A stretch of 64,000 nucleotides of DNA from an uncultured Aliivibrio sp. (GTDB taxonomy: Bacteria; Pseudomonadota; Gammaproteobacteria; Enterobacterales; Vibrionaceae): assembly GCF_946479765.1 (NCBI RefSeq), contig NZ_CAMLHO010000007.1:1-64000 (forward strand), written 5' to 3'. Shown here piece by piece: positions 42,539-53,554 of this stretch. How positions within the stretch are numbered: position 1 is the first letter of the stretch; every line of letters starts with the position of its first letter. The notes beneath the pieces were generated by a model, which saw only the letters and a program-made list of their open reading frames with translations, searched no databases and was not told where the DNA came from. The position numbers were made by a program, and so were the translations under genes.

Positions 42539-43627
42539 ATGGAAACGATTCATGTAGATTTAGCAGAGCGTAGCTATCCCATCTCTATCGGCGCCGAGTT
42601 GCTTTGCAACCCGGCGCATTTTTCATCTGTAATACCTGCTAAAAAACGAGTTGTCGTTATCAGTAATGTAACGGTTGCGCCGTTGTATGCTCAACAAATT
42701 ATCGACACTTTACATACGTTTGAATGCCAAGTATCACTGCTTGAATTAGACGATGGCGAGCAATATAAAAATTTAGATACTTTTAATAAAATTATTACCT
42801 TCTTGCTTGAAGAAAATCATAGTCGTGATGTTACGATTGTTGCTTTAGGTGGTGGGGTCGTTGGTGATGTGGTTGGCTTTGCTTCTGCTTGTTACCAGCG
42901 TGGTGTTGATTTTATTCAAATACCTACGACTTTACTTTCTCAAGTTGATTCATCTGTTGGGGGTAAAACCGCAATAAATCATCCGCTTGGTAAAAATATG
43001 GTAGGTGCGTTTTATCAACCTAAAGCTGTTATTATTGATATTAATTGCCTGAAAACCTTATCTGAGCGTGAATTCGCCGCGGGTATGGCAGAGGTGATTA
43101 AGTACGGAATTATTATTGACCGTGACTTTTTTGATTGGCTAGATGAAAACATGGATAAGCTATATGCACTCGATCATGATGCATTGGTGTATGCCATTTC
43201 ACGTTGCTGTCAAATTAAGGCTGATGTTGTTGCTAAAGATGAAAAAGAATCAGGAATGCGCGCACTCTTGAACCTAGGTCATACATTTGGTCATGCGATT
43301 GAAGCAGAAATGGGTTACGGTAATTGGCTTCATGGTGAAGCGGTTTCTGTCGGTATCGTAATGGCCGCAGTGACAGCAGAAAAAGAAGGGCTTATTTCGC
43401 AAAATGATGTCGATCGTATTTGTGCATTATTAGAAAAAGCGAAATTGCCATTAAAAGCACCGAAAGAAATGACAATAGATGCATTTATGAAGCACATGAT
43501 GCGTGACAAGAAAGTGTTGTCAGGTATGTTACGCTTGGTACTGCCGACATCAATTGGTAGTTCTGAAGTGGTCACTGGTGTTTCTGAAAATGTGCTTACT
43601 AAAGTAATTGAGCAATGTAAGGCGTAA
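42539..43627 (+). CDS. aroB: 3-dehydroquinate synthase
   Basis: AroB converts DAHP to 3-dehydroquinate, the second step to chorismate, using NAD and a divalent metal. The NAD site [40 protein letters not shown] and the metal-site [15 protein letters not shown] are intact. The length of 362 residues is normal. damX follows 7 bp later, as in E. coli. Confidence 0.97.
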   Translation: METIHVDLAERSYPISIGAELLCNPAHFSSVIPAKKRVVVISNVTVAPLYAQQIIDTLHTFECQVSLLELDDGEQYKNLDTFNKIITFLLEENHSRDVTIVALGGGVVGDVVGFASACYQRGVDFIQIPTTLLSQVDSSVGGKTAINHPLGKNMVGAFYQPKAVIIDINCLKTLSEREFAAGMAEVIKYGIIIDRDFFDWLDENMDKLYALDHDALVYAISRCCQIKADVVAKDEKESGMRALLNLGHTFGHAIEAEMGYGNWLHGEAVSVGIVMAAVTAEKEGLISQNDVDRICALLEKAKLPLKAPKEMTIDAFMKHMMRDKKVLSGMLRLVLPTSIGSSEVVTGVSENVLTKVIEQCKA

Positions 43628-43634
43628 AATAAAT

Positions 43635-45143
43635 ATGAATATTGGTCATGATTTAACTGTATTGGAATTAGAAAGCCAAGTCGATGTGTTATCACGCATT
43701 CAATTTGTCTCTCGTTTTGGTTCTAATTTAGTGCATATAGAAGGAGTGGAAGGCTCTGGGAAATCATGGCTGGCTCAACGCTATCTTGAAAAGTGGTGTG
43801 ATGATGCGGATCAAGCCCTGCTCATGTGCCACTCAAATCAGTCAATACAGCAGCAGCGCAGTATTATCTTAAAGCAGGTTGTCCGAGATCCTCTATTTAA
43901 TGAATTTGATACGGTTATAGACAGTATTGGACGAATGTTGGCTGGAGAAAAGTGCAATCTGATTTTGGTTATTGATGATGCACATTTACTCTCACCTGAA
44001 CTATTGAGTGAACTGTGGTTATTAGTCCAAAAAGCGCAATCAACACTAAACTGGCAAATAAATGTTTTACTCTTTTCACAAGTAGATAAATTAACTCAAG
44101 CTTTATCTCGAATGTCTTATGGGCAAGAAAATAAAGCGGTTGATATTGATATTGAACCGTTAACTGGTGAAGAGGCGGTGACATTTACTGAAATGTTAGT
44201 GGTTCGTTTTATTCCAAGCAGAGAAGATAAAATCCGAATTCGTAATCTAGTAGATAAAACGAATCGTCTGCCTGCTGAATTAATCGCATTAGGTGAAAAG
44301 AAAAAAGAACGTCGAGTGATCATTCGCTCGGTGACTCATTCTCCTGTGGGTATTTTAGGGTTAGCATCGGTTTTATTATTGGGTGCTGCGGGTGCACATT
44401 GGTGGCTGAACAATCAATTGTTAGAACTTCCTGGTGTTGATGAACTTATCGAAAGCAATGAATCATTAGTGGTTATTCTTGATGATAAAGCTCTTGTTGA
44501 TAACGTTATTATTGATAAAGTTGAAGCGGAGCTACTACCGATTAAAACGGATGCATTGCAAAATATAAATCAGCCTGAAGATGATGGTCATACTCTGCCA
44601 CTAGAAGTTATTGATACTCCAATTATTGCTGATTCAACGGTTGAAGTAGGTAAACGCGTTATTGTGCCATCTGCCTTGGTGGATTCATTGATTGATGATT
44701 CAACACAAGAGCCTAATGACGTGATTGTAAAAGAAGCCCCGAAACCTGATGTAAAACCAGCACCAAAGCCTGATGTAAAGCCAGCACCAAAGCCTGATGT
44801 AAAGCCAATACAGCAGCAAGCTACAGAATCAAAAGTTACATTTACGCTAGCGGATAAAGAGTTAAAAACACTATCTGAAAAACGCTATATTTTACAATTG
44901 GCGGCACTAACTAATAAAGAAGCAGTTCAAGATTTTTTAGATGAGCATAAGATAGAACCGTCGGCTCGTATCTACCAAGCACTTCGAAATGGATCGATTT
45001 GGTATATTGTGACGCTTGGTGATTATGATTCTATTTCATCGGCGCGTGGTGCGGTGCAGAGACTTCCGAATTCAGTGCAGAGTTTAGGGCCTTGGGTTAA
45101 ATCTTTAGTACAAGTGCATCGTGAGATTGATTCTGTAAAATAA
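43635..45143 (+). CDS. damX: Cell division protein DamX (AAA ATPase and SPOR domains)
   Basis: DamX is a bitopic inner-membrane protein that collects at the septal ring through its SPOR domain. ATG at 43635 gives 502 residues. An ExeA/AAA-type ATPase region lies at about 15-225, with Walker A GVEGSGKS at 37-44 and Walker B NLILVIDDAH. A membrane segment follows at about 235-256. A Pro/Lys/Asp linker with three near-identical APKPDVKP octapeptides lies at about 369-392, and the SPOR domain (KRYILQLAALTNKEAVQDFL) ends the protein. Unlike short enterobacterial forms, the ATPase motifs are intact. Confidence 0.9.
   Translation: MNIGHDLTVLELESQVDVLSRIQFVSRFGSNLVHIEGVEGSGKSWLAQRYLEKWCDDADQALLMCHSNQSIQQQRSIILKQVVRDPLFNEFDTVIDSIGRMLAGEKCNLILVIDDAHLLSPELLSELWLLVQKAQSTLNWQINVLLFSQVDKLTQALSRMSYGQENKAVDIDIEPLTGEEAVTFTEMLVVRFIPSREDKIRIRNLVDKTNRLPAELIALGEKKKERRVIIRSVTHSPVGILGLASVLLLGAAGAHWWLNNQLLELPGVDELIESNESLVVILDDKALVDNVIIDKVEAELLPIKTDALQNINQPEDDGHTLPLEVIDTPIIADSTVEVGKRVIVPSALVDSLIDDSTQEPNDVIVKEAPKPDVKPAPKPDVKPAPKPDVKPIQQQATESKVTFTLADKELKTLSEKRYILQLAALTNKEAVQDFLDEHKIEPSARIYQALRNGSIWYIVTLGDYDSISSARGAVQRLPNSVQSLGPWVKSLVQVHREIDSVK
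44739..44810. repeat. Three tandem 24-bp repeats inside damX
   Basis: Units at 44739-44762, 44763-44786 and 44787-44810 encode PKPDVKPA-like octapeptides. The second and third are almost identical in DNA, so the number may vary between strains by slippage. Confidence 0.85.
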
Positions 45144-45225
45144 GAGATAAGATAAACAGACCCTAGTAAAAAAATAGGGTACAATCCCCCGCTTTCTGGA
45201 TTAAGGTAAAAGGCGTAAAAGAAGT

Positions 45226-46056
45226 ATGAAAAAGCATCGTGCATTTCTCAAGTGGGCTGGCGGTAAATATAGTCTAGTAGAAGAAATTCAACGCCATCTT
45301 CCCGATGCTAGAAAACTGATCGAACCTTTTGTTGGGGCGGGCTCAGTATTTTTAAATACCAACTATGATCATTACCTTCTTGCCGACATCAACCCTGATC
45401 TGATTAATCTTTATAACCACCTTAAAGATGACCCAGAGCGTTTTGTTGAAGATGTTCGTGTGTTGTTTCAACCAGAATATAATCAAAAAGAAGTGTATTT
45501 AGATCTGCGTATTGAATTTAATCAATGCACAGATACTTACCGGCGCTCACTGCTTTTCTTATATATGAATCGTCATGGTTTTAATGGCTTATGCCGTTAC
45601 AACAAAAAAGGCGGTTTTAATGTCCCTTTTGGTTCATATAAAAAGCCCTACTTCCCTGAAAAAGAGATGTATTTTTTTGCTGAAAAAGCCAAGAAAGCAA
45701 CGTTTGTGTGTGAGGGATATCTAGATAGTTTCAAACGTGCCCGTAAAGGTTGTGTGATTTATTGTGATCCCCCTTATGCGCCATTATCGTCTACCGCGAA
45801 CTTTACCTCGTATGCGGGTAATGGTTTCTCTTTAGATGATCAAGCAGCTCTTGCTGATGTTGCTGAGAAAGCCGCATTTGAGCGTGATATTCCAGTATTA
45901 ATTTCAAATCATGACACAATATTAACTCGTCGTTTGTATCTTGGTGCAACGCTGAATACGATTAAGGTAAAACGTACCATTAGTCGAAATGCTGGCAGCA
46001 GAAATAAAGTGGATGAACTTATGGCTTTATTTTATGCGCCAAAATGTACTGAGTAA
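45226..46056 (+). CDS. dam: DNA adenine methyltransferase Dam (GATC)
   Basis: Dam methylates adenine in GATC, marking the parental strand for mismatch repair (mutL is in this window) and timing replication initiation. It is an alpha-class N6-adenine methyltransferase. The SAM motif FLKWAGGKYSLVEEI is at residues 6-20, RSLLFLYMNRHGFNGLCRYN lies in the middle, and the catalytic CDPPYAPLS is near 180. The length is 276 residues. The position after damX supports Dam rather than a restriction-linked methylase. Confidence 0.97.
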   Translation: MKKHRAFLKWAGGKYSLVEEIQRHLPDARKLIEPFVGAGSVFLNTNYDHYLLADINPDLINLYNHLKDDPERFVEDVRVLFQPEYNQKEVYLDLRIEFNQCTDTYRRSLLFLYMNRHGFNGLCRYNKKGGFNVPFGSYKKPYFPEKEMYFFAEKAKKATFVCEGYLDSFKRARKGCVIYCDPPYAPLSSTANFTSYAGNGFSLDDQAALADVAEKAAFERDIPVLISNHDTILTRRLYLGATLNTIKVKRTISRNAGSRNKVDELMALFYAPKCTE

Positions 46057-46103
46057 ATTGAACGTCACCCTTCAAAAATCCGCTAGAAAGGTTAACAGAG
46101 CTT

Positions 46104-46132
46104 AAGACAGTTTTAAAATTATCAGGTAGAAT
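46104..46132 (+). promoter_or_regulatory. Putative promoter of rpe-gph
   Basis: AAGACA at 46104-46109 and TAGAAT at 46127-46132 are 17 bp apart (4/6 and 5/6 matches). They lie about 75 bp before the rpe start. Confidence 0.45.
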
Positions 46133-46207
46133 TGCGCCGTCGATTTAATCGATTGCGCTATATCGTCATAGCCGTATTATAGATAATAATTAACCCTGAG
46201 GCTCAAC

Positions 46208-46885
46208 ATGAAAGATTTTTTGATTGCACCATCTATTCTCTCTGCTGATTTTGCACGTCTTGGTGAAGACGTTGAAAAAGTCTTAGCGTCAGGTGCTGAT
46301 GTCGTTCACTTCGATGTAATGGACAACCATTACGTACCAAATTTAACGTTTGGTGCTCCAATCTGTAAAGCGCTACGCGACTACGGTATTACAGCCCCTA
46401 TTGATGTTCACTTAATGGTGAAACCGGTTGATAGTATGGTTCCTGAATTTGCTAAAGCTGGCGCAACCATGATTACTTTCCATGTGGAAGCATCTGAGCA
46501 TGTTGATCGTACTCTTCAGTTAATTAAAGAGCATGGCTGTCAGGCGGGTGTGGTTCTTAATCCAGCGACGCCATTATCTTGTCTTGATTATATTCTGGAT
46601 AAAGTAGACATGATTCTACTTATGTCGGTAAATCCAGGTTTTGGTGGTCAATCATTTATTCCACATACGTTAGATAAGTTGCGTGCAGTACGTAAATTAA
46701 TTGATGAATCAGGTCGTAATATTCGTCTTGAAATCGATGGCGGCGTGAAGGTAGATAACATTCGTGAAATCGCTGAAGCGGGTGCGGATATGTTTGTTGC
46801 AGGCTCTGCTATTTTCAATCAACCAAACTATAAAGAAGTGATTGATGAAATGCGTGCAGAATTAGCAAAAGTGAAAGGTAACTAG
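46208..46885 (+). CDS. rpe: Ribulose-phosphate 3-epimerase
   Basis: Rpe interconverts ribulose 5-phosphate and xylulose 5-phosphate in the pentose phosphate pathway. It is a TIM barrel with a metal site. [43 protein letters not shown] and [15 protein letters not shown] are all present. The length of 225 residues is normal. The SD CTGAGG precedes the ATG. gph follows 5 bp later. Confidence 0.98.
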   Translation: MKDFLIAPSILSADFARLGEDVEKVLASGADVVHFDVMDNHYVPNLTFGAPICKALRDYGITAPIDVHLMVKPVDSMVPEFAKAGATMITFHVEASEHVDRTLQLIKEHGCQAGVVLNPATPLSCLDYILDKVDMILLMSVNPGFGGQSFIPHTLDKLRAVRKLIDESGRNIRLEIDGGVKVDNIREIAEAGADMFVAGSAIFNQPNYKEVIDEMRAELAKVKGN

Positions 46886-46890
46886 AATTC

Positions 46891-47574
46891 ATGTTTGAAA
46901 ATATCAAACTGATCGCTTTTGATTTGGATGGAACGTTACTTGATAGCGTTCCAGACTTAGCTCGTGCGGTTGATCTTGCTATGCAAGACGTTGGTTATCC
47001 AAGAGTAACACTAGAACAAGCGTCTCATTGGATTGGAAACGGCGCTGACGTCTTAGTTTCTCGCGCACTAAGCCAAAGTGTGACAGTACAAGAAGGGCTA
47101 GATCCTGAATTGATTAAGCAAGCTCGTGCTCGTTTAGATCATCATTACCATGATGGTGGACATAAGTTAAGTCACTTATATCTAAAGGTCAAAGAGACAC
47201 TAGAAGCGCTTCATCAACAAGGGTATACATTAGCTCTTGTTACCAATAAACCCGCTCAATTTGTACCTGAATTATTGGAGCAGCACCAACTTGCTCATCT
47301 ATTTGTTGATGTGATTGGTGGTGATACGTTTGTTGAGAAAAAACCAAACCCATTTGCGCTGAATTGGTTGCTTGATAAATATCAATTAACACCTTCTGAG
47401 ATGCTGATGGTGGGTGACTCAAGAAATGATATTCAAGCAGCGAAAGCAGCAGGGTGTCGTAGCTTTGGTTTAACTTATGGTTATAACCATGGCGAGCCTA
47501 TCGCAGATAGTCAACCTGATGTGGTTAGTGATGAATTTAATCATTTATTAGCCGTGATGAGTGTGGCAAGATAG
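46891..47574 (+). CDS. gph: Phosphoglycolate phosphatase
   Basis: Gph dephosphorylates 2-phosphoglycolate produced by repair of 3'-phosphoglycolate DNA ends. HAD motifs are I (AFDLDGTLLDSVPDLARAV), II (LVTNKP), III (KKPNP) and IV (MVGDSRNDIQAAKAAG). The length of 227 residues is close to other vibrios. It is co-transcribed with rpe and followed by a terminator before trpS. Confidence 0.95.
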   Translation: MFENIKLIAFDLDGTLLDSVPDLARAVDLAMQDVGYPRVTLEQASHWIGNGADVLVSRALSQSVTVQEGLDPELIKQARARLDHHYHDGGHKLSHLYLKVKETLEALHQQGYTLALVTNKPAQFVPELLEQHQLAHLFVDVIGGDTFVEKKPNPFALNWLLDKYQLTPSEMLMVGDSRNDIQAAKAAGCRSFGLTYGYNHGEPIADSQPDVVSDEFNHLLAVMSVAR

Positions 47575-47638
47575 TATTCATTGGTAAGTACAGTTAATTA
47601 TGAAATATTAACCTTATCAAACCAAACAGAATAACCAT

Positions 47639-47670
47639 TAAATGATCCCATTGTGGATCATTTAATTTTT
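47639..47670 (+). terminator. Terminator between gph and trpS
   Basis: A 10-bp perfect stem TAAATGATCC/GGATCATTTA (47639-47648 with 47655-47664), loop CATTGT, is followed by ATTTTT. It ends 25 bp before the trpS ATG, so it lies in the trpS leader and could also control trpS. Confidence 0.75.
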
Positions 47671-47694
47671 ACAGTTAAACAAGGAATTATAACC

Positions 47695-48711
47695 ATGAGC
47701 AAGCCCATCGTATTAAGTGGTGTTCAACCGTCAGGTGAACTAAGTATCGGTAACTACTTGGGTGCTCTACGTCAATGGCAACAGATGCAAGACGATTACG
47801 ATTGTCAGTACTGCGTAGTAGACCTTCATGCAATTACGGTTCGCCAAGATCCTAAAGCACTTCATGAAGCGACACTGGATGCACTGGCAATTTGTCTAGC
47901 GGTTGGTGTTGATCCAAAGAAGAGCACGCTATTTGTTCAGTCGCATGTACCAGAGCATGCTCAACTTGGTTGGCTTCTTAACTGTTACACCCAAATGGGT
48001 GAATTGAATCGTATGACTCAATTCAAAGATAAATCAAAGCGTTATGCAAATGACATCAATGTTGGTTTATTTGATTACCCAGTATTAATGGCGGCGGATA
48101 TCCTACTTTATGGCGCACACCAAGTACCTGTTGGTAGCGACCAAAAGCAGCATTTAGAATTAGCGCGTGATATTGCCAATCGTTTTAACAATATCTACAG
48201 CCCTGAAGCGCCATTATTTACCGTACCGGAACCGTATATTCCTCAAGTGAATGCACGCGTAATGAGCTTGCAAGACGCGACGAAGAAGATGTCTAAATCA
48301 GACGATAACCGTAAGAACGTTATCACGCTGTTAGAAGATCCTAAGTCGATTCTTAAGAAGATAAACAAAGCGCAAACAGACGCCGAAATGCCACCACGCA
48401 TTGCTCATGATTGGGAAAATAAAGCGGGTATTTCAAACCTAATGGGTCTGTACTCTGCTGCATCAGGTAAAACGTTTGAAGAGATCGAAGCACAATACCA
48501 GGGTGTTGAAATGTACGGTCCATTCAAGAAAGACGTTGGTGAAGCTATTGTTACCATGCTTGAGCCTATCCAATCTGAATACAAGCGTATTCGTGACGAT
48601 CGTGCTTACATGGATTCAGTAATGAAAGACGGTGCTGAGAAAGCATCAGAGCGCGCTGCTGTAACGCTGAAAAAAGCGTTTGAAGCGGTTGGCTTCGTTA
48701 CTCGCCCGTAG
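47695..48711 (+). CDS. trpS: Tryptophan--tRNA ligase
   Basis: This class I synthetase charges tRNA-Trp. ATG at 47695 follows AAGGAAT and gives [25 protein letters not shown], the family N terminus with the HIGH-equivalent GNYLG; an upstream in-frame start at 47653 lies within the terminator hairpin. The KMSKS motif is exact ([11 protein letters not shown]). The length is 338 residues. Confidence 0.97.
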   Translation: MSKPIVLSGVQPSGELSIGNYLGALRQWQQMQDDYDCQYCVVDLHAITVRQDPKALHEATLDALAICLAVGVDPKKSTLFVQSHVPEHAQLGWLLNCYTQMGELNRMTQFKDKSKRYANDINVGLFDYPVLMAADILLYGAHQVPVGSDQKQHLELARDIANRFNNIYSPEAPLFTVPEPYIPQVNARVMSLQDATKKMSKSDDNRKNVITLLEDPKSILKKINKAQTDAEMPPRIAHDWENKAGISNLMGLYSAASGKTFEEIEAQYQGVEMYGPFKKDVGEAIVTMLEPIQSEYKRIRDDRAYMDSVMKDGAEKASERAAVTLKKAFEAVGFVTRP

Positions 48712-48732
48712 TGATGTTTCTTTATTAAATAG

Positions 48733-48767
48733 ATTGCTCGTAGGGTTACCTACGGGCAATTTTTTTC
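48733..48767 (+). terminator. Rho-independent terminator after trpS
   Basis: The 12-bp stem ATTGCTCGTAGG/CCTACGGGCAAT (one G-U) with loop GTTA is followed by seven T. Confidence 0.9.
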
Positions 48768-48794
48768 ATTTATCTTTTTTAAAAGTAGTTTTAT

Positions 48795-49373
48795 ATGCTG
48801 TTAATTATCGACAATTATGATTCTTTTACTTACAACCTATATCAGTATTTCTGCGAGTTGGGTGCCGAGGTAAAAGTAGTTCGTAATGATCAAATCGACA
48901 TTCTAGGCATTGAAGCTCTCAACCCATCTCACTTAGTGATCTCTCCCGGCCCTTGTACTCCTAATGAGGCTGGAGTTTCTTTGCAAGCAATTGAATATTT
49001 TTCAGGCAAACTTCCGATCCTTGGCGTTTGTTTAGGTCATCAATCCATCGCTCAAGTATTTGGTGGTGATGTGGTACGAGCCAAAAAAGTGATGCATGGA
49101 AAAACCTCTCCAATAATTCACACCAACCAGAGCGTATTTAAAGGATTGAATAATCCTCTTACCGTCACTCGCTATCACTCTCTTATTGTCAAAGCTGAAA
49201 CTCTACCTAGTTGCTTTGAAGTAACTGCATGGACTGAAAATGAAGCAGGAGAAATGGATGAAATTATGGGTTTTTGTCATAAAACGTTGCCCATTGAAGC
49301 GGTCCAATTCCACCCTGAATCGATAATGACTGAGCAAGGTCACGATATCTTGTCTAATTTTTTTAATAAATAA
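48795..49373 (+). CDS. pabA: Aminodeoxychorismate synthase glutamine amidotransferase PabA
   Basis: PabA supplies ammonia from glutamine to PabB for folate (p-aminobenzoate) synthesis; in some bacteria it also serves anthranilate synthase. It is a class I amidotransferase: [30 protein letters not shown], the nucleophile Cys in [11 protein letters not shown] and the His-Glu motif FHPESIMT. The length is 192 residues. The position beside argD/crp matches E. coli pabA-argD, favouring pabA over trpG. Confidence 0.93.
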   Translation: MLLIIDNYDSFTYNLYQYFCELGAEVKVVRNDQIDILGIEALNPSHLVISPGPCTPNEAGVSLQAIEYFSGKLPILGVCLGHQSIAQVFGGDVVRAKKVMHGKTSPIIHTNQSVFKGLNNPLTVTRYHSLIVKAETLPSCFEVTAWTENEAGEMDEIMGFCHKTLPIEAVQFHPESIMTEQGHDILSNFFNK

Positions 49374-49680
49374 TTAATATATCCAGAATACTCTAGAGCG
49401 ATCCAGTTCACCCTTCTTACTTTTTCTTTACTTCCTTATCTTTCCTTTTTATCTGATGATTTATGCAAAAAGGCCATATCGTCTATTCTTATAAATTCGT
49501 TTACTTATCTCATTACCTGCTATAGCTTGGATTATAACTATTCTAATAAACTGACTTATCAGTCATTTTTTAATGGGTGATGGCACTTTTTTAGTTCAAA
49601 AAAAGAATTTTGTGCTATTGAAAAGGTTAATGATTTGTAAATACTATGCTGAAAAACGGCATACGCAGAAGGAAAGTGTG
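49374..49680. other. Intergenic region before argD
   Basis: These 307 bp hold a pyrimidine-rich stretch on the plus strand (about 49410-49455). There is a possible half-site for ArgR (ATTC near 49539) but no full ARG box that I would defend. No confident coding sequence is seen; an in-frame extension upstream of argD (from 49573) has low-quality coding content and no match to the family. Confidence 0.5.
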
Positions 49681-50895
49681 ATGACGACCAATTCACAAGT
49701 CGAACGTAAAGATTTTAATGATGTAATGGTACCTTGCTATAACCCGATGGAAGTGATTCCAGTGAAAGGGGCTGGTGCTCGAGTGTGGGATCAAGCGGGT
49801 AAAGAATACGTTGATTTTGCAGGTGGTATTGCAGTGAGCTGTCTTGGCCATTGTCATCCAGTCATGGTGACGGCATTGCAAGAGCAATCTCAGAAGCTGT
49901 GGCATTTAAGTAATGTGATGACCAATGAGCCAGCGATTCGTTTAGCAAAAAAGTTAACGGAAGTCTCATTTGCTGAGAAAGTCTTTTTTGCTAACTCTGG
50001 TGCGGAAGCGAATGAAGCGGCATTGAAGCTAGCTCGTCGTTGGGCTGTAGATGTTCACGGTGTAGAAAAAAGTGAAATTATCGCTTTCAAACAAGGCTTT
50101 CATGGTCGAACGTTCTTTACCGTAACGGTTGGAGGTCAAGCCGCTTATTCAGATGGTTTTGGTCCTAAGCCCGGTGATATTTCTCATCTTGAATACAATA
50201 ATCTTGCAGAACTTGAAGCGCACATGTCAGAAAAAACCTGTGCGATCATGATGGAACCACTGCAAGGCGAGGGTGGTCTTATTTCACCAACCGCTGAATT
50301 TGTTGAAGGTGTGAGAGCACTCTGTGACAAATATCATGCCCTACTTATTTTTGATGAAGTTCAAACGGGTAATGGTCGTACTGGTGATTTTTATGCGTAT
50401 CAAGGTTTAGGGGTAACGCCTGATATTTTAAGTACAGCAAAATCATTAGGTGGTGGTTTCCCAATTGGTGCCATGCTAACAACGACAGAGCTCGCTCAGC
50501 ATTTAAAGGTGGGAACACATGGTTCAACCTATGGTGGTAATCCATTAGCTTGTGCAGTGGCTGAAGCTGTCATTGAAGAAGTATCAAAACCTGAAACTCT
50601 TGCGGGCGTAAAAGAGCGTGAGCAATGGTTCCGTGAGCATCTTAATGTGTTGAATGCTAAATATGACATGTTTTCTGAGATCCGAGGTAAAGGCTTATTG
50701 CTTGGTGCTGTCTTAAATGATGCATGGCAAGGGCGAGCGCGTGATGTTCTGGTTGCTGCTGGTGAGCAAGGATTAATGGTTCTTGTTGCTGGTGTTAATG
50801 TGGTTCGTTTTACCCCATCTCTTGTTATTACAAAAGAAGATGTAGAGTTAGGTTTTGAGCGTTTAGATAAGGCGCTTGCTTCACTCAATAGCTAG
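49681..50895 (+). CDS. argD: Acetylornithine/succinylornithine aminotransferase ArgD
   Basis: ArgD is a PLP enzyme of arginine synthesis. In vibrios the same enzyme may also act in the arginine succinyltransferase pathway (AstC role), which fits the astA and astD genes downstream. [49 protein letters not shown] and the PLP-lysine motif [15 protein letters not shown] are intact. ATG at 49681 follows GGAAAG and gives 404 residues. Confidence 0.95.
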   Translation: MTTNSQVERKDFNDVMVPCYNPMEVIPVKGAGARVWDQAGKEYVDFAGGIAVSCLGHCHPVMVTALQEQSQKLWHLSNVMTNEPAIRLAKKLTEVSFAEKVFFANSGAEANEAALKLARRWAVDVHGVEKSEIIAFKQGFHGRTFFTVTVGGQAAYSDGFGPKPGDISHLEYNNLAELEAHMSEKTCAIMMEPLQGEGGLISPTAEFVEGVRALCDKYHALLIFDEVQTGNGRTGDFYAYQGLGVTPDILSTAKSLGGGFPIGAMLTTTELAQHLKVGTHGSTYGGNPLACAVAEAVIEEVSKPETLAGVKEREQWFREHLNVLNAKYDMFSEIRGKGLLLGAVLNDAWQGRARDVLVAAGEQGLMVLVAGVNVVRFTPSLVITKEDVELGFERLDKALASLNS

Positions 50896-51052
50896 AATTT
50901 CCTAGGGATTTGGGCAGCTTCAGAGTTGCCCTATTTTTGTTCGCTATATAAACCAATTTTACATTCTAAGTGTTCACTCCAATGGATAGCCTTGAAGTTA
51001 TATCTATTGGACTTAGCACAACCTATGAAACATCGCATCGGAGGGAATATTG

Positions 51053-52069
51053 ATGCTTGTTATTCGCCCTATCACTCAGGAAGATTATCCTGCGCTTCAT
51101 CAGTGTGCCGTTGAATCGGGACATGGATTTACCTCGTTACCTGTGAATGAAGAACAGTTACGAAATCGAATAGAACATTCTATTGGTAGCTTCCAAAAAG
51201 AAGTGCAAGCCCCGGGAACAGAAGGTTACTTAATGGTTGGGGAAGATTCGGTTTCTGGTGAGGTTACTGGTACCACAGGAATTGAAGCTGCCGTTGGTTT
51301 AGATTCTCCTTTCTATAATTATCACATCAGTAAAGTCGTTCATTTTTCAAGAAAACTAAACGTGAATAATGTTGTTAAAGTGCTCACGTTTGGCAGTAAT
51401 TACACCGGCAGTACTGAAATTTGCACCCTTTTCTTGCGTCCTGAATTTCGTGAAGGCCTTAATGGACGATTGATGTCTAAAGCTCGATTCTTAATGATGG
51501 CAGAGCATCCTCATCGGTTTTCTGACACCATTTTTGCAGAGATGCGTGGTGTGTCGGACAAGGAAGGAGGGTCGCCATTTTGGAAGTGGCTACAAAAGCA
51601 TTTTTTTTCTATTGATTTCACTGAAGCTGATTATTTAACAGGTATTGGTTATAAAGGTTTTATTGCCGATCTTATGCCTAAATTACCGATTTACGTTAGC
51701 TTATTAAGTAAAGAGGCACAGGAAGTCATTGGTAAGGTGCATGACAACACTAAGCCTGCGTTGAAGCTATTAGAAAATGAAGGCTTTCGTTGTCGCGGCT
51801 ACGTCGATATTTTTGATGCAGGTCCAACCGTTGAGTGTGATTTACGCAGCATTGAATCCGTTAGAAATTCATTTAAAGCCAAAGTCATTATTACGGAACA
51901 TAACAGCTCGCAACAGTATTTAATCTCAAATACATCGTTTGAGAATTTCAGAGCAACAGCAACTATCGCCGCTTACGATAAAGCGACCGATACCGTTCAT
52001 TTAACCCAAGAAGCGGCAACAGCTTTACAAGTTAATGTGGATGATTACGTACGTTTATTAGCTCAATAG
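51053..52069 (+). CDS. astA: Arginine N-succinyltransferase AstA
   Basis: AstA succinylates arginine with succinyl-CoA, the first step of the AST arginine degradation pathway. MLVIRPITQEDYPALHQCAVESGHGFTSLP is the family N terminus. FREGLNGRLMSKARFLMMAEHPHRF, FAEMRGVSDKEGGSPFWKWL and HDNTKPALKLLENEGF are conserved. ATG at 51053 follows GGAGGG, better than TTG at 51050. The length is 338 residues. astD follows 12 bp later. Confidence 0.96.
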   Translation: MLVIRPITQEDYPALHQCAVESGHGFTSLPVNEEQLRNRIEHSIGSFQKEVQAPGTEGYLMVGEDSVSGEVTGTTGIEAAVGLDSPFYNYHISKVVHFSRKLNVNNVVKVLTFGSNYTGSTEICTLFLRPEFREGLNGRLMSKARFLMMAEHPHRFSDTIFAEMRGVSDKEGGSPFWKWLQKHFFSIDFTEADYLTGIGYKGFIADLMPKLPIYVSLLSKEAQEVIGKVHDNTKPALKLLENEGFRCRGYVDIFDAGPTVECDLRSIESVRNSFKAKVIITEHNSSQQYLISNTSFENFRATATIAAYDKATDTVHLTQEAATALQVNVDDYVRLLAQ

Positions 52070-52081
52070 AGGACAACGGAT

Positions 52082-53539
52082 ATGACACATTGGATTGCAG
52101 GGGATTGGGTTTCAGGTAATGGTGAAACAATACAATCAGTAAGCCCGTACAACAGTGAAATAGTGTGGGAAGGGGGCAGCGCAACCAAAGAACAGGTTGA
52201 GTCAGCCGTTAGTGCGGCACGTCATGCCTTTATTGAGTGGAAAAAACAGCCTTTTGAAGCACGCCAAGCAATCGTTGAGCGTTTTGCAGAATTAGTGAAA
52301 GAGAATACTGATTTGATAGCAGAAGTTATCGCGAAAGAAACCGGTAAGCCATTTTGGGAAACCAAAACTGAAGCGGGCGCTATGGTTGGTAAAATTGCCA
52401 TTTCGATTCGTGCTTATCATGAAAGAACGCCTTATAAAGAGCGTGAATCTGCGGGAAATAAAATAGTACTAAGACATCGTCCATTAGGTGTTATGGCTGT
52501 CTTTGGGCCGTACAACTTCCCTGGGCACCTGCCTAATGGTCATATCGTTCCTGCATTGCTTGCGGGTAATACCGTGGTATTAAAGCCATCAGAACAAACG
52601 CCATGGACCAGTGAAGTGGTCATGAAGCTATGGCAGCAAGCAGGGTTGCCTAATGGAGTCATTAATCTAGTCCAAGGTGCTCGTGCAACAGGTGAGGCGC
52701 TAGCAGGAGCTAAGGGGATTGATGGACTGTTATTTACCGGTAGTGCGAATACTGGGCATATATTACATAGCCAATTCTCAGGGGATACAGGAAAAATGCT
52801 CGCTCTAGAAATGGGAGGTAATAATCCAATGGTTATTTCCAAGTCCTTTGGTGAGCAAGAAGCTGCCGTTTATACGATTATTCAATCGGCATTTATTAGT
52901 GCGGGTCAGCGTTGTACTTGTGCTCGTCGTTTGTATGTTCCTACAGGTAAGGCGGGAGATGAGTTATTAGTTCGTCTTGTTGAAGTGGCAAAAACCATCG
53001 TGGTTGATCAACCTTTTGCCGAGAATACGCCATTTATGGGACCACAAATCTCAGTTGCAGCAGCAGAGTTTATTCTCAACGCTCAGAAGAATTTACAAGA
53101 TTTAGGTGGGGAGTCTTTGCTTGAAGCTAAAAGCCTAGGTCACGCCTTTGTTTCTCCGGGTATTATCGATGCTACTAATGTTGCTGAATTACCTGATGAA
53201 GAATACTTTGGACCATTACTACAAGTCGTGCGTTATGAGACATTAGAAGAAGCGGTAGAGCTTGCTAATGACACTCGCTATGGTTTATCTGCGGGTCTAG
53301 TATCGACGGATGACAGTGAGTGGGAATACTTTGTAGAACACATTCGTGCTGGTATCGTTAATCGCAATCGTCAATTGACTGGTGCGAGTGGTGATGCGCC
53401 ATTTGGTGGGCCAGGTGCCTCTGGCAATATGAAACCAAGCGCGTATTACGCTGCGGATTACTGTGCATACCCAATGGCGTCAATGGAAGGGGATGCCTGT
53501 GAAATTCCTGCTCAACTTTCTCCGGGTCTAACTCTATAA
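52082..53539 (+). CDS. astD: Succinylglutamate-semialdehyde dehydrogenase AstD
   Basis: AstD oxidises N-succinylglutamate semialdehyde with NAD in arginine degradation. It belongs to the aldehyde dehydrogenase superfamily: [34 protein letters not shown], the catalytic Glu in [11 protein letters not shown] and the catalytic Cys in [15 protein letters not shown]. The length of 485 residues is normal. astB and astE of the pathway are not in this window. Confidence 0.95.
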   Translation: MTHWIAGDWVSGNGETIQSVSPYNSEIVWEGGSATKEQVESAVSAARHAFIEWKKQPFEARQAIVERFAELVKENTDLIAEVIAKETGKPFWETKTEAGAMVGKIAISIRAYHERTPYKERESAGNKIVLRHRPLGVMAVFGPYNFPGHLPNGHIVPALLAGNTVVLKPSEQTPWTSEVVMKLWQQAGLPNGVINLVQGARATGEALAGAKGIDGLLFTGSANTGHILHSQFSGDTGKMLALEMGGNNPMVISKSFGEQEAAVYTIIQSAFISAGQRCTCARRLYVPTGKAGDELLVRLVEVAKTIVVDQPFAENTPFMGPQISVAAAEFILNAQKNLQDLGGESLLEAKSLGHAFVSPGIIDATNVAELPDEEYFGPLLQVVRYETLEEAVELANDTRYGLSAGLVSTDDSEWEYFVEHIRAGIVNRNRQLTGASGDAPFGGPGASGNMKPSAYYAADYCAYPMASMEGDACEIPAQLSPGLTL

Positions 53540-53554
53540 GTTAAGGTGATAAGA

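Noticed and set aside
49573-49680. Longer N terminus for ArgD starting at 49573
   Set aside because: The added 36 residues do not resemble the family, and a good SD precedes ATG 49681.
49374-49680. ArgR operator before argD
   Set aside because: Only half-site matches were found; no 18-bp segment fits the consensus well enough.
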